Source: CAVYXK01 sp963708245
GTDB taxonomy: Bacteria; Pseudomonadota; Alphaproteobacteria; Acetobacterales; Acetobacteraceae
Reading direction: 5' to 3'
Assembly: GCA_963708245.1 (NCBI GenBank)
Contig: OY970201.1
Coordinates: 2,604,001-2,668,000, forward strand
Length of the DNA: 64,000 nucleotides
In this document: positions 1-8,781 of the stretch, one piece after another
Layout: the number at the start of each line of letters is the position of its first letter
How positions within the stretch are numbered: position 1 is the first letter of the stretch
The notes under the pieces: model-generated
What the model was told of the DNA's origin: nothing
Database searches by the model: none
What the model saw: only the letters and a program-made list of their open reading frames with translations
Translations under genes and position numbers: made by a program

Positions 1-1
1 G

Positions 2-1675
2 CACTTGGAGCAAGGATTCGAGCCTATCGTAATTCAGGCTGAAATCGATGACGGGCGAAAATTATATAAATCCGGTGCGAGGCAAATATTCTACTACGAT
101 GATTTTTTAGGTCAGACATTTCTGCGGGACCGGCCAGAGTACCTGGGTAGGAACCAGGACGCTGCCCTCGTCGATTTCATGCAGATGATACGGGGATCCG
201 AGCACGCGCGTTTCATACTGACTACCAGAGAGCACATTCTGCGGTCAGCACTACAGGCCTCTGAGAGACTGTCTCATAGTTTCTTGACGGAGTACAAATG
301 CATGATTGAGCTGGGAGACTACGCTTTCGGTGACAAAGCGCGCATACTCTACAATCACCTGTACTTCAGTGAGCTTTCTCTGCCATACAAAGAGGCGGTC
401 TTAAGGGACGATTTCTTCCTACGCATCATTAAGCACAAGCACTTCAATCCTCGGCTCATCGAGTGGCTCTCAACTCAGGCACGGCTGCGTGATGTAGAGC
501 CGGACGCCTATCAGGCCCACGTCTCGGCGCTTTTGGACAATCCCGAGGCGATCTGGAATCACGCTTTTCACAACCAGATTTCCGACGCTGCTCGATCCGT
601 TCTGCTCAGTTTCTATACGCTCAGCGACTGGGGGGCCCAGCTTGTCGATCTTGAAACAGCCTTCAGGTCACTTCATCGGCACAGCGCAGCAAAATATCAC
701 CGCCACATAGCGGCTGAGGATTTTCGCAGTGCCCTGCAAGAATTGGACGGAGCCTTCCTGACTTACCGCGACGGTGCCGCGCAGTATCTGAACCCATCAG
801 TGCGTGAGTTTGTCGGCGGGGTCATTTCCTCTGCTCACGAGATCGGTGAAGACCTTATGATTTCGGCAACCCGCTTCAAACAGGTTGCTAAACTTTGGCA
901 ACTGTCTTCGGCTCACCCGACCAGCGAGTTAAGATCGCACTTAACGTCGAGCGTTGATCTCACCTGCGATGCGATATCACGGCTCTCGTCCCGGCCCTCG
1001 ACCCGCCAGACGAAAGGATCAGACGGCTCTGTATGGATAACCTATATTGACATGGATGAGGAACGTCAGATCGGTTTCTTGGCGGATCTATCAGGCGAGT
1101 TGCAATCGGAGCCCTTGGCTTTGTTGGCTATACGGTCAGCAGAGAAGCTGGTTTTGCAACTAGGGCACCATGTTCCGGACTTTGCGGACCTCCTTGGGCT
1201 CCTGAAGAACATTGCCGAAAACGAGTGGCTGGCGGCGCGTGATGGTAAAGCTGTTTACCGCAAGCTTCTTGACCGGATGTTAGAGAACATCTGCTTCGCA
1301 AATGCGAACGACTGGCTTGAGATTCTTGACTTTACAAATAGCGCGAAGGAATGGCTCGATACCGATGAGGCCTTGCTAAAGGAGGAACTTGAGAACTACC
1401 GCAAACGCGGGGTGGGCGAAGATAGGTCCAATTGCACGACGTTGGGTGAAATGAACGAACTTAGAGAAGCGCTGGACCAGCTTCGGAATAAATACGGCCT
1501 CGATCTTGGCGGCGATATCGAGAGGTTGGAACGGGAGATAGCGGAGCGCGAGGAGGGCCATGATCGGCTCGAAGGAGGGAGTGGTCGCGGCGCCGGTTCA
1601 ACTCCGACTGCTAGCCATGTCGTGACAGACGATGCGGTTCGGCAAATGTTTGGCACGCTCGCCGAGAGCCGCTGA
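2..1675 (+). CDS. nSTAND-like NTPase, 5' end outside window
   Basis: The frame is open from the first bases, so the N-terminus (and any P-loop) lies outside the window; about 557 codons are visible. Near the start is a Walker B-like YYDDFLG, followed about 45 residues later by ILTTRE, which resembles the sensor region of STAND NTPases. A helical or winged-helix segment follows (NPRLIEWLS). This pattern resembles nSTAND3-type ATPases, often joined to an N-terminal effector such as a nuclease and found in defence-like proteins; the assignment is by motif and general resemblance. The C-terminal half is not recognised and ends in a charged, probably coiled-coil tail. Codon use is less GC-extreme than in the neighbours, suggesting acquisition. 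The effector domain cannot be seen. Confidence 0.5.
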   Translation, partial: HLEQGFEPIVIQAEIDDGRKLYKSGARQIFYYDDFLGQTFLRDRPEYLGRNQDAALVDFMQMIRGSEHARFILTTREHILRSALQASERLSHSFLTEYKCMIELGDYAFGDKARILYNHLYFSELSLPYKEAVLRDDFFLRIIKHKHFNPRLIEWLSTQARLRDVEPDAYQAHVSALLDNPEAIWNHAFHNQISDAARSVLLSFYTLSDWGAQLVDLETAFRSLHRHSAAKYHRHIAAEDFRSALQELDGAFLTYRDGAAQYLNPSVREFVGGVISSAHEIGEDLMISATRFKQVAKLWQLSSAHPTSELRSHLTSSVDLTCDAISRLSSRPSTRQTKGSDGSVWITYIDMDEERQIGFLADLSGELQSEPLALLAIRSAEKLVLQLGHHVPDFADLLGLLKNIAENEWLAARDGKAVYRKLLDRMLENICFANANDWLEILDFTNSAKEWLDTDEALLKEELENYRKRGVGEDRSNCTTLGEMNELREALDQLRNKYGLDLGGDIERLEREIAEREEGHDRLEGGSGRGAGSTPTASHVVTDDAVRQMFGTLAESR

Positions 1676-1702
1676 GGGGGAGCTCCGCTATCCCTCGCCA
1701 GA

Positions 1703-2146
1703 CCGTAGATCACACCCGGTCGGGAAAACCCGCGAGCGGCCGGTTTGACACATCCGACGAATGTCGGGGACCGTGCAGCACGATGTGGGACTGGATGCCC
1801 GGCACCCTCACTCGGGTCGCTTCGCGAACGCTCCCCCGGTCCAAGCCCGAGGGCAGGCTCCCTCCCGCAGCACGGGAGAGGCAGTCAGCTCACTCCGAAG
1901 CCTGGTGGCTGAGCGCGACCGCCTCTATCGGGGTCAGGTCGTCGTCGAACGACCACCCCTCAGCAGACGCACCGGCAAGCGATTGGATCCGCTCCTCGTC
2001 CGACGCGAGCTCGGCCGCGGTGCCGGACCAGACCATCTGGCCATGGTCCAGCACATAGGCCTGATCGGCAATCTCCAGGCTGGCGCGCACGTTCTGCTCG
2101 ACCAGCAGCACGGACATGCCCTCGGCGCGCATGCCGGCGACGATGT
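1703..2146. repeat. Direct repeat copy A: livF 3' end plus downstream flank
   Basis: This 444-bp stretch is a near copy, in the same orientation, of 3671-4126. It covers about 190 bp downstream of livF plus the last ~85 livF codons. Differences are scattered substitutions and a few short indels. Homology stops abruptly after the shared string ending GACGATGT. Confidence 0.93.
1890..2146 (-). pseudogene. livF 3'-end fragment
   Basis: The minus strand encodes the C-terminal end of a LivF-type ATPase, including the H-loop region (SVLLVEQNVRASLEIADQAY), nearly identical to the intact livF at 3864-4640. It has no Walker A, signature or Walker B motif, because the copy begins inside the gene. It ends two codons earlier than livF. 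It is a duplication scar, not a functional gene. Confidence 0.9.
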
Positions 2147-2165
2147 TGGGAATGAACGGCGATCC

Positions 2166-3158
2166 TCACAATGAAGAGAGAAACGCAATCATTTCCCTGT
2201 TGACCTCGCGTGGCCGCTCTTGTTGGGTCCAATGGCCGCACCTTGGCAAAATCAACGTCTTGCGCAGCTGCGGCACGAATTTGGGCAGATTGGCAAGAAA
2301 ATCTCGGGCGCCGGGAAAGCCGAGCACCAGATCACGCTCACCAGCAACATATAATGCCGGAATGTTCACCCGCGCACCGGCGAAGGGTGAAAGCAACTCC
2401 CAGTTGCGATCGATGTTGCGATACCAGTTCAGTCCACCCCGAAAACCGGTCCGAAGGTATTCGCCGGCATAGAAATCAATGTCGGCGTCAGTGATCCAGC
2501 TTGGCAGGACAGCGGGATTACGCGCGTCCTGAGTAATCCGAGCGAGCAGCCCGCCGTCGCGGGGAACCATGCTGAAATTGTCGGCGACCAGGGCGCCATC
2601 CGGGCCGGCCGGAGCCTCCCCGGCGAGTGACAGCAGCACGCTGCGTATCGACGCTCGGACATCGTGTTCAAGTTCCTCTTCCGCGACGCCCGGGGACTGA
2701 AAGTATTGCTGATAAAAGACCGCGTCATCCGCCTGTGGCATGACGCTGGATGGCCGCACGAGGCCGCGTGGCCGGAACGGGACGCTCAGCCCAATTACGG
2801 CACGGAATCGATCCGGACACAGCAACGCGGCGTGCCACGCCACTGGCGCACCCCAGTCATGGCCGACGATCACGGCCGTTTCGGAGCCAAGGGCGTCCAA
2901 TAATCCTATGACGTCACCCACCAGATGAAGCAGCGTGAACTGGTCGATGGCGTGCGGACATTCTGTTTGACCATAGCCACGCATATCGGGCGCGACGGCA
3001 TGGAAGCCCGCTGCGGAAAGCGCCTCAATCTGATGCCGCCACGAGTACCAGGATTCCGGGAAACCGTGACACAAAATCACCAGAGGGCCAGCCCCCTTTT
3101 CGGCCACGTGCATGCGGATGCCGTTCGTCTTGATCGTCCGATGGCTGATTTCGTTCAT
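2166..3158 (-). CDS. Soluble epoxide hydrolase (alpha/beta hydrolase)
   Basis: A 330-residue alpha/beta-hydrolase, typical length for bacterial soluble epoxide hydrolases, which hydrolyse epoxides to diols through an aspartate ester intermediate. Visible motifs are the oxyanion-hole HGFPESW near residue 32, the nucleophile elbow GHDWGAP near residue 100 (Asp nucleophile) and a C-terminal GHWTQQE carrying the catalytic His. DMRGYGQT fits the same family. No signal peptide is seen, so it is probably cytoplasmic. It stands alone between the two livF-end repeats and may have arrived or moved with them. A haloalkane dehalogenase is less likely. Confidence 0.85.
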   Translation of the reverse strand: MNEISHRTIKTNGIRMHVAEKGAGPLVILCHGFPESWYSWRHQIEALSAAGFHAVAPDMRGYGQTECPHAIDQFTLLHLVGDVIGLLDALGSETAVIVGHDWGAPVAWHAALLCPDRFRAVIGLSVPFRPRGLVRPSSVMPQADDAVFYQQYFQSPGVAEEELEHDVRASIRSVLLSLAGEAPAGPDGALVADNFSMVPRDGGLLARITQDARNPAVLPSWITDADIDFYAGEYLRTGFRGGLNWYRNIDRNWELLSPFAGARVNIPALYVAGERDLVLGFPGARDFLANLPKFVPQLRKTLILPRCGHWTQQERPREVNREMIAFLSSL

Positions 3159-3183
3159 GACTTCAGCTCCGATCAGTTTGGCT

Positions 3184-3399
3184 CTAGTGAACAGTTCGAG
3201 CGGGCGTCTCCCATGTAGGAGACCAAATCGTAATTCTTTCCACCTCGTCGAGCGTGATCGTGTCGCCCGTGCGGTCGTAGGGCTTGGTGGTGCGCGGGCT
3301 TTCGTGCGCAGCGTTTTCCGGCGTGCTGGCGGCTTCGAGGTCAGCCGTGATGCCGGTCGCCCCGAAATGTATGACAGCCGATCCTGACCTTGATGCCAA
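3184..3399 (-). pseudogene. Tyrosine recombinase (phage integrase) C-terminal remnant
   Basis: The frame carries the terminal signature of tyrosine site-specific recombinases: AAHESPRTT followed by YDRTGD and LDEVERI. In intact relatives the His is a catalytic residue and the Tyr of YDR is the DNA-attacking nucleophile. The rest of the catalytic domain is missing, and the segment before the His looks shortened by several residues. It is therefore a relic. Its place inside the livF-end repeat bracket suggests an integrating element once sat here. Confidence 0.6.
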
Positions 3400-3435
3400 G
3401 CCGCGTGCCTCTGGATGGTCGAGCGGCCGAAGAGC

Positions 3436-3609
3436 TCAGCGGCCCGACGCGGTGTGCTTCCGCCCAGGTTGCGAAGAAGACGACCCCACGAAATCGAGCG
3501 CGTCTGGGGTCACGTAAACGCTGGCAGCGTAGCCCGCTAACCCTGCGATGAACGCCGACCCGACCCATCTTCCAGCGGCAATCATCAGCCGATCGATCGC
3601 TTCGAACAT
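3436..3609 (-). CDS. Possible small membrane protein, unknown
   Basis: A 57-codon frame starting MFEAIDRL, preceded by GAGGAG about 8 nt upstream of the ATG. The first ~35 residues contain one hydrophobic stretch (SAFIAGLAGYAASVYV) that could span the membrane; the tail is polar. No family is recognised. The ribosome binding site and single hydrophobic segment are the only support, and the surroundings are decayed, so it may not be expressed. Confidence 0.3.
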   Translation of the reverse strand: MFEAIDRLMIAAGRWVGSAFIAGLAGYAASVYVTPDALDFVGSSSSQPGRKHTASGR

Positions 3610-3670
3610 TTCCAGGACTCCTCGCACCGTGATGCGAGGCTCCTAGGACTGGTGCAGCGATCAGTCTGTG

Positions 3671-4126
3671 CCGTAGGTCACACCCGGTCGGGAAAACCTG
3701 CGAGCGGCCGGTTGGACACATCCGACGAATGTCGGGGACCGTGCAGCACGATGTGGGATTGGACGCCCGGCACCCTCGCTTGGCTCGCTTCGCGAACCGC
3801 TCCCCCGGCCGGAGCCCGAGGGTCAGGCTCCCTCCCACAGCACGGGAGAGGTGAATGGGGCAGTCAGCTCACCTCAGAAGCTTGGTGGCTGAGGACGACC
3901 GCCTCCGTCGGGGTCAGGTCGTCGTCGAACGACCACTCCTCAGCAGACGCACCGGCCAGCGATTGGATCCGCTCCTCGTCCGACGCGAGCTCGGCCGCGG
4001 TCCCACTCCACACCATTACGCCATGGTCCAGCACATAGGCCTGATCGGCAATCTCCAGGCTGGCGCGCACATTCTGCTCGACCAGCAGCACCGACATACC
4101 CTCGGCGCGCATGCCGGCGACGATGT
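3671..4126. repeat. Direct repeat copy B: livF 3' end plus downstream flank
   Basis: The 456-bp partner of 1703-2146, lying at its native place over the end of the intact livF. Both copies include a degenerate palindromic repeat just beyond the livF stop (CTCCC..GGGAG arms around 3835-3852). The two copies bracket about 1.5 kb carrying the epoxide hydrolase and the integrase remnant. Confidence 0.93.
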
Positions 4127-4640
4127 GGAACACCTCGCGCACGATCAGCGGTGCGAGTCCCTGCGACGGCTCGTCGAGGATCAGCAATTCCGGATTGAGC
4201 AACAGCGCACGGCCGACCGACAGCATCTCCTGCTCGCCTCCGGACAACTGGCGACCGCGGTTCTGCTTGCGTTCGGCCAGTCGCGGGAAGGTGCGATACA
4301 CCCGCTCGATGGTCCACGGCCCCGGACGCTCGAACGGCACGCGCAAATTGTCTTCGACCGTCAGGTTGGGGAAGATCTTGCGACCCTCCGGCACATAGCC
4401 AACCCCGAGCTGCGCGATGCTGAACGGCGGCAGGCGGGTGGTATCTCGGCCAAAGATCGTAATGCGCCCGCTGCGCGGCGGCGTCAGCCCAACAAGGCTG
4501 CGCAGCGTTGTGGTCTTGCCGGCGCCGTTGCGGCCGAGCAAGGTGGTGATCTTCCCCTCGGGTACCTCCAGGCCGACATCGTATAAGATGTGGCTCTTGC
4601 CGTAGAAGGTGTTCAGTCCCTCGGCAGTCAGCGCGCTCAT
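3864..4640 (-). CDS. livF: Branched-chain amino-acid ABC transporter ATPase LivF
   Basis: A 258-residue cytoplasmic ATPase that powers high-affinity branched-chain (or related) amino-acid import together with LivG. Walker A is GRNGAGKTT, the signature is LSGGEQ, Walker B is LLILDEPSQGLAP, and the H-loop region reads SVLLVEQNV. The start overlaps the livG stop by 4 nt, indicating translational coupling. It is the last gene of the five-gene operon. The C-terminal ~85 codons are duplicated at 1890-2146. Confidence 0.95.
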   Translation of the reverse strand: MSALTAEGLNTFYGKSHILYDVGLEVPEGKITTLLGRNGAGKTTTLRSLVGLTPPRSGRITIFGRDTTRLPPFSIAQLGVGYVPEGRKIFPNLTVEDNLRVPFERPGPWTIERVYRTFPRLAERKQNRGRQLSGGEQEMLSVGRALLLNPELLILDEPSQGLAPLIVREVFHIVAGMRAEGMSVLLVEQNVRASLEIADQAYVLDHGVMVWSGTAAELASDEERIQSLAGASAEEWSFDDDLTPTEAVVLSHQASEVS

Positions 4641-5386
4641 TCCACGGTTCCTAAATAGGCGGCTCGTACCGCGGGATCCTCGGAGATTTCCTGCGGCGTG
4701 CCGTCGGCCAGCAGGTTTCCCTGGTCGAGCACGGTGATGCGGTCGGCAAGATTGAACACCACCCGCATGTCATGCTCGATCAGCACGATGGTGTAGCCGG
4801 TGTGCCGGTGCAACCGGCGGATCAGACCAGCGACTTGATACGTCTCCTGCTCGCCCATGCCGGCGGTCGGCTCATCCAACAGCAGGATGCGCGGCTTCAG
4901 TGCCAGCGCCATGGCGATCTCGGCGGAGCGCTGATCGCCGTGCGCCAGTTCGCCGACCAGCCGGTCCGCGTGCTCGGTAAGCCGCGTTGCGATCAGCATC
5001 TCATCGATGCGATCACGCACCTGGGACGCTTGATGGCGGCCGAGCCAAGGGCGCAGGCGGAAGCCGGAGGAGGACTCCACAGCGATCCGGATGTTTTCGC
5101 GGATGGAGAGTTCGGGAAAAATTTCGGTCACCTGGAAGGTGCGCGCCATCCCCATCGCCACGCGCTCGACAGCCGAGGTGCGCGTGATGTCCCGACCCTC
5201 CAGCAGGATCTGCCCGGAAGTCGGCGGGAAGAAGCCGGTGATCAGGTTGAAGAACGTCGTCTTGCCGGCACCGTTGGGGCCGATGATAGCTCGCAACTCG
5301 CCGGGCGCGACGGAGAGCGACACGTTATTCACCGCGACCAGGCTGCCGAACGACTTGCTGGCGTTGCGGACTTCCAGAAGGTTCAT
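4637..5386 (-). CDS. livG: Branched-chain amino-acid ABC transporter ATPase LivG
   Basis: The second ATPase of the importer, 249 residues, beginning MNLLEVRNASKSFG. Walker A is GPNGAGKTT, the LivG-type signature is LAHGDQR, Walker B is ILLLDEPTAGMG, and the H-loop is TIVLIEHDM. The open frame extends further upstream but that part is out of frame with livM. The ATG at 5386 overlaps the livM stop by 4 nt, and the length matches the family. Confidence 0.95.
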   Translation of the reverse strand: MNLLEVRNASKSFGSLVAVNNVSLSVAPGELRAIIGPNGAGKTTFFNLITGFFPPTSGQILLEGRDITRTSAVERVAMGMARTFQVTEIFPELSIRENIRIAVESSSGFRLRPWLGRHQASQVRDRIDEMLIATRLTEHADRLVGELAHGDQRSAEIAMALALKPRILLLDEPTAGMGEQETYQVAGLIRRLHRHTGYTIVLIEHDMRVVFNLADRITVLDQGNLLADGTPQEISEDPAVRAAYLGTVE

Positions 5387-6354
5387 GCGGCAGCCCGGCG
5401 ACGGACGAAGCCCAGGATGCCACGCGGGAAGAACAGCACCACCACCACGAACACGAGGCCGATCCAGCTCATCCAATTCACCGTCATGGACGAGATGTAG
5501 TCCTGCAGCACCACGAACACGCCCGCACCGATCAGCGGGCCCCAGAAGCTGCGCATCCCGCCCATCACCGCCATGATCACGATGTCGCCGGAAATCACGT
5601 AATAGAGCGTGCTGGGGTCGGCGAAATTGTTGAGCAGGGCGTAAAGCGCGCCGGCGCTGGAGGTGAAGAACGTGGAGATGGTGAACGAGAGCCAGATATG
5701 CTGCTCGATCGGGATGCCCAGGAAACGGGCGCGGCGCTGGTTCTCGCGAATGGCGATCAGGGTGCGGCCAAACGGGGAGCGCAGCAATACGCCCATCAGT
5801 GCGATGCACAGCGCGAACACGACGAGCACAAAATAGTAGAACAGCACGCCGCTGTTCTGGATATCGATCGGTCCGATCGGCTGGCGCTGGAAGCCACGCA
5901 GCCCGTCATAGCCGCCAGTGAAGTCGTTCCAGCTATAGGCGATGTAATAGCAGATCTGCCCGAAAGCGATCGTCAGCATGGCGAAATACACGCCGCGGCG
6001 GCGGACGATCAGCGAGCCGAACAGCGCGCCGGCCACGGTGCCCAACAGCATACCGGCCACCACGGCGAGCAGCGTACTGTTGGTGACATAGCGCAGCATA
6101 AGACCGGTGCCGTAGCACCCCAGGCCGAAATACGCAGCATGGCCGAAGCTCATCACGCCGGTGAAGCCGAGCAGGAAATTGAGCCCCATCGCCGCCAGGC
6201 CGAAGATCAGCACCCGCGACGCCAGGGCGGTGTATCCGCCCACGGCCCCGATCCACAGCGGCATAGAGAGCAAAACCAGCCAGATCAGCGCCATCGAGAC
6301 CCAGTTATTGCGCGCCGGGCGATCGAACACCGTCCCGATCGTGGTGGTGCTCAT
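5383..6354 (-). CDS. livM: Branched-chain amino-acid ABC permease LivM
   Basis: A 323-residue inner-membrane permease with many hydrophobic helices. The family-typical GLNFLLGFTGVMSFGHAAYF lies near residue 60 and a conserved cytoplasmic loop (LIAIRENQRRARFLG) near 200. It pairs with LivH to form the channel. It overlaps livH by 4 nt upstream and livG by 4 nt downstream. Confidence 0.95.
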   Translation of the reverse strand: MSTTTIGTVFDRPARNNWVSMALIWLVLLSMPLWIGAVGGYTALASRVLIFGLAAMGLNFLLGFTGVMSFGHAAYFGLGCYGTGLMLRYVTNSTLLAVVAGMLLGTVAGALFGSLIVRRRGVYFAMLTIAFGQICYYIAYSWNDFTGGYDGLRGFQRQPIGPIDIQNSGVLFYYFVLVVFALCIALMGVLLRSPFGRTLIAIRENQRRARFLGIPIEQHIWLSFTISTFFTSSAGALYALLNNFADPSTLYYVISGDIVIMAVMGGMRSFWGPLIGAGVFVVLQDYISSMTVNWMSWIGLVFVVVVLFFPRGILGFVRRRAAA

Positions 6355-7220
6355 GTCAGCATGCCCTCTTCGCCCAGCAACCCACGTGGCCTGATCAGCA
6401 GCACGAGGGCCATGATCAGATAGATCACCACTTCGTTGCCAGAGGGGAAGAATACCGTGGTTACGGCAGCAGCCACACCGATCAGCACGCCGCCGATCAG
6501 CGTCCCGGTCAGGCTGCCGACGCCACCGACGATGATGGCGATGAAGCTCGGCATCAGCAGGTCATCGCCCATATTCGGGTTGAGCCCGATCTGCCCACCC
6601 GCCAACACGCCGGCAAGTCCGGCCAGAAAAATGCCGAGCGCGAAATTGAACGAGCGCAGCCACCGCACGTTGATCCCGAGCGCGGCTACGGTCTCCATGT
6701 CGAGCGTGCCGGCACGGATGCGCGTTCCCATGCGCGAGTAGCGCAGGAACAGGAACAGCGCGGTGACCGCGACGATCACGACGGTAATGAGGAACAACCG
6801 GTAGCCGGTGAAGAAGAAGAATTCGTTGCTGAGCGGCTGGCCGAGCGCCGGCGGCACGCTGAGGGGGAGTCCATTGGAGCCCCAAATGGTCCGGCAGATG
6901 TCCTGGATGATGAACGCCAGACCGAAGGTCAGCAACAAGCTATAGACGGGATCGCGCGCATAGACGCGGCGGACCATCGTGCGTTCGATGATCAGCCCGA
7001 TGATCGCGACGGCGAACGGTGCGACCAGCAGTGCCGCCCAGTAGCCGATGATCGGTCCGAGCACGAACGCGAAGTAGCCACCGAGTGCCAGAAAATTGCC
7101 GTGCGCAAAATTGATGACGTTAGAGAGATTGAGGATCAACGCCACGCCGAGCGCCATCAGCACGTAAAACAGGCCGAGGATGATCCCGTTGAGGATATTG
7201 AAGAGTACAAGCGTCAGCAT
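6351..7220 (-). CDS. livH: Branched-chain amino-acid ABC permease LivH
   Basis: A hydrophobic permease of 289 residues from the chosen ATG (MLTLVLFNILNG). This start has GGAGG 5 nt upstream; an alternative ATG six codons earlier lacks such a site. LivH features include LILNLSNVINFAHG near residue 35 and the loop RAGTLDMETVAALGIN. It is the partner of LivM in the inner membrane and lies 69 bp after the binding-protein gene. Confidence 0.93.
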   Translation of the reverse strand: MLTLVLFNILNGIILGLFYVLMALGVALILNLSNVINFAHGNFLALGGYFAFVLGPIIGYWAALLVAPFAVAIIGLIIERTMVRRVYARDPVYSLLLTFGLAFIIQDICRTIWGSNGLPLSVPPALGQPLSNEFFFFTGYRLFLITVVIVAVTALFLFLRYSRMGTRIRAGTLDMETVAALGINVRWLRSFNFALGIFLAGLAGVLAGGQIGLNPNMGDDLLMPSFIAIIVGGVGSLTGTLIGGVLIGVAAAVTTVFFPSGNEVVIYLIMALVLLIRPRGLLGEEGMLT

Positions 7221-7289
7221 CGGTTCCTCCGCCGCCACTCTCCCGCCCCGTCGTTCGCGCGGAGGGCGAGAGAGAAGCCAACGATCAGC

Positions 7290-8534
7290 CTAGGCGGTCG
7301 GCCAGGTCATCTTGCAGCCGGTGTCGGCGACCGATCCGGCGGCTTCCTCACCGGGAACTATGGTCTCGACCGTGAACACGTTGGCCGGGTCGCCTTGCGG
7401 CGGATGCATCTGACCGACGAAGATGCCAGGCATCAGCTCGTGGTCGCCATCGCGGTAGAACACCTTGCCTTTCTGCAGTGCGACTTCCGGCGGCAGCGTC
7501 AAGCCCGCGGTGGCCTTGGCCAGTTTTATCGCCGAGAGGTCCTTCGCATCCGCGGCCGCGAGCCGTACCGTGTGGATCGCGACGAAGCCGAACCAGTGGC
7601 GCGCCGTGGCGCAGGGGGCGTTGAACATCTTCTTGATGCCGGCGTTGAACTCGGCGACGCCCGGCACGCCGGGCTGGTTCCACCACCACTCCATGTCCCA
7701 CCAGCCGGTCTGTGCCTGTGGTGGAACCGAAAGCACCAATTCGACCTCGAACAGCGCGCCGCCCAGCGCCATCTCCTTGTCCATGCCGAACTGCACGAAC
7801 TGCTTCATGCAGTCGATCTGCGCCAAGCCGCCCATGTTGTTCAGCAGCACGTTCGGCTTGTAGGCCTTCGCCTTGATCAGGCTGGCCGAGAAATCGGTGC
7901 TGGCGATCGGCAGCATGTCGCCCTGATACTCGCCGCCTGCCTTCTTCAGGTTCTTGACGAAGGCGTCCTGCAGGGTGTGCCCATAGGCATAATCCGGAGT
8001 GATGAAGTACCAGCGCTTGCCGAAGCGCTTGACCAGCTCGCCGGAAACGGCGTTGGCGTCCATGGTAGTCGTGTTGCAGATGCGGAACACGTTCCACTTG
8101 CAGGCGGTGCCGGTGATCGGATCGGTGTGGCCGCCCGGCACGATGTGATAGATCTTGTGCTCCGCGGTCACTTGGGAGATCGCGTAGGCGATCGCCGAGT
8201 TGACGTCGCCGCAGATCACATCGACATGGTCGCGGTTGATCAGCTTGAGCGTCTTTTCCACGCCGGTGCCGACATCGTTGGCGCTGTCTTCGACCAGCAG
8301 TTGCACCTGGCGGCCGAGGATGCCGCCATTCTTGTTGACCTCCTCCACGCCGTATTTGGCGCCCTGAACCTCGGTCTGGGCCAGCGCGGACAGGCTGCCG
8401 GTCAGCGGATCGACGAAGCCGATCTTTACCGGCTCCTCGCCGCGGGCGCGAATGATAGGCGGTGCGGCCAGCGCTGCCGCACCGGCCATGATAAGCGTAC
8501 GCCGGCTGACGCCGGACCGTGTCCTGCTTTCCAT
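7290..8534 (-). CDS. Periplasmic substrate-binding protein of the Liv transporter
   Basis: A 414-residue type I periplasmic binding protein and first gene of the liv operon. The chosen start (MESRTRSG) has GGGAG about 6 nt upstream. The N-terminus has a twin arginine (SRRTLIMAG) and a hydrophobic stretch, suggesting Tat or Sec export. The mature part begins EPVKIGFVDPLTG, typical of ANF/LivK-like receptors. A NPN/FmdD-type amide- or urea-binding relative is possible, so the ligand is not certain; branched-chain amino acids are assumed from family and operon. The 247 bp upstream show no gene. Confidence 0.9.
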   Translation of the reverse strand: MESRTRSGVSRRTLIMAGAAALAAPPIIRARGEEPVKIGFVDPLTGSLSALAQTEVQGAKYGVEEVNKNGGILGRQVQLLVEDSANDVGTGVEKTLKLINRDHVDVICGDVNSAIAYAISQVTAEHKIYHIVPGGHTDPITGTACKWNVFRICNTTTMDANAVSGELVKRFGKRWYFITPDYAYGHTLQDAFVKNLKKAGGEYQGDMLPIASTDFSASLIKAKAYKPNVLLNNMGGLAQIDCMKQFVQFGMDKEMALGGALFEVELVLSVPPQAQTGWWDMEWWWNQPGVPGVAEFNAGIKKMFNAPCATARHWFGFVAIHTVRLAAADAKDLSAIKLAKATAGLTLPPEVALQKGKVFYRDGDHELMPGIFVGQMHPPQGDPANVFTVETIVPGEEAAGSVADTGCKMTWPTA

Positions 8535-8781
8535 CGTCGTCTCCCAATTCAAGCCCGGGCCGCCGGACGCGTCCGGGGGGCTATTGTCGTTGCCTCTGCG
8601 CATTCCTATCGCCGCGTCGGGTTGGCGTCGAGCCCCCGTTTGGTAACAGACCCGGGGCCCGCCGGGCTTCCACGCGTGGGCGCGCCGCGGGCTTGCCTTC
8701 GGCCAGGCAAGCCGAGATGAATGCACCCGCACGTCGGTGTTGCAACCGTCCGCCACAGCGTGGAGACCGTCCGAGCCCGCC

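Noticed and set aside
7101..8720. A 539-codon plus-strand open frame
   Set aside because: It lies antisense to livH and the binding-protein gene and has the low-complexity His/Arg/Gly composition of a GC-rich shadow frame.
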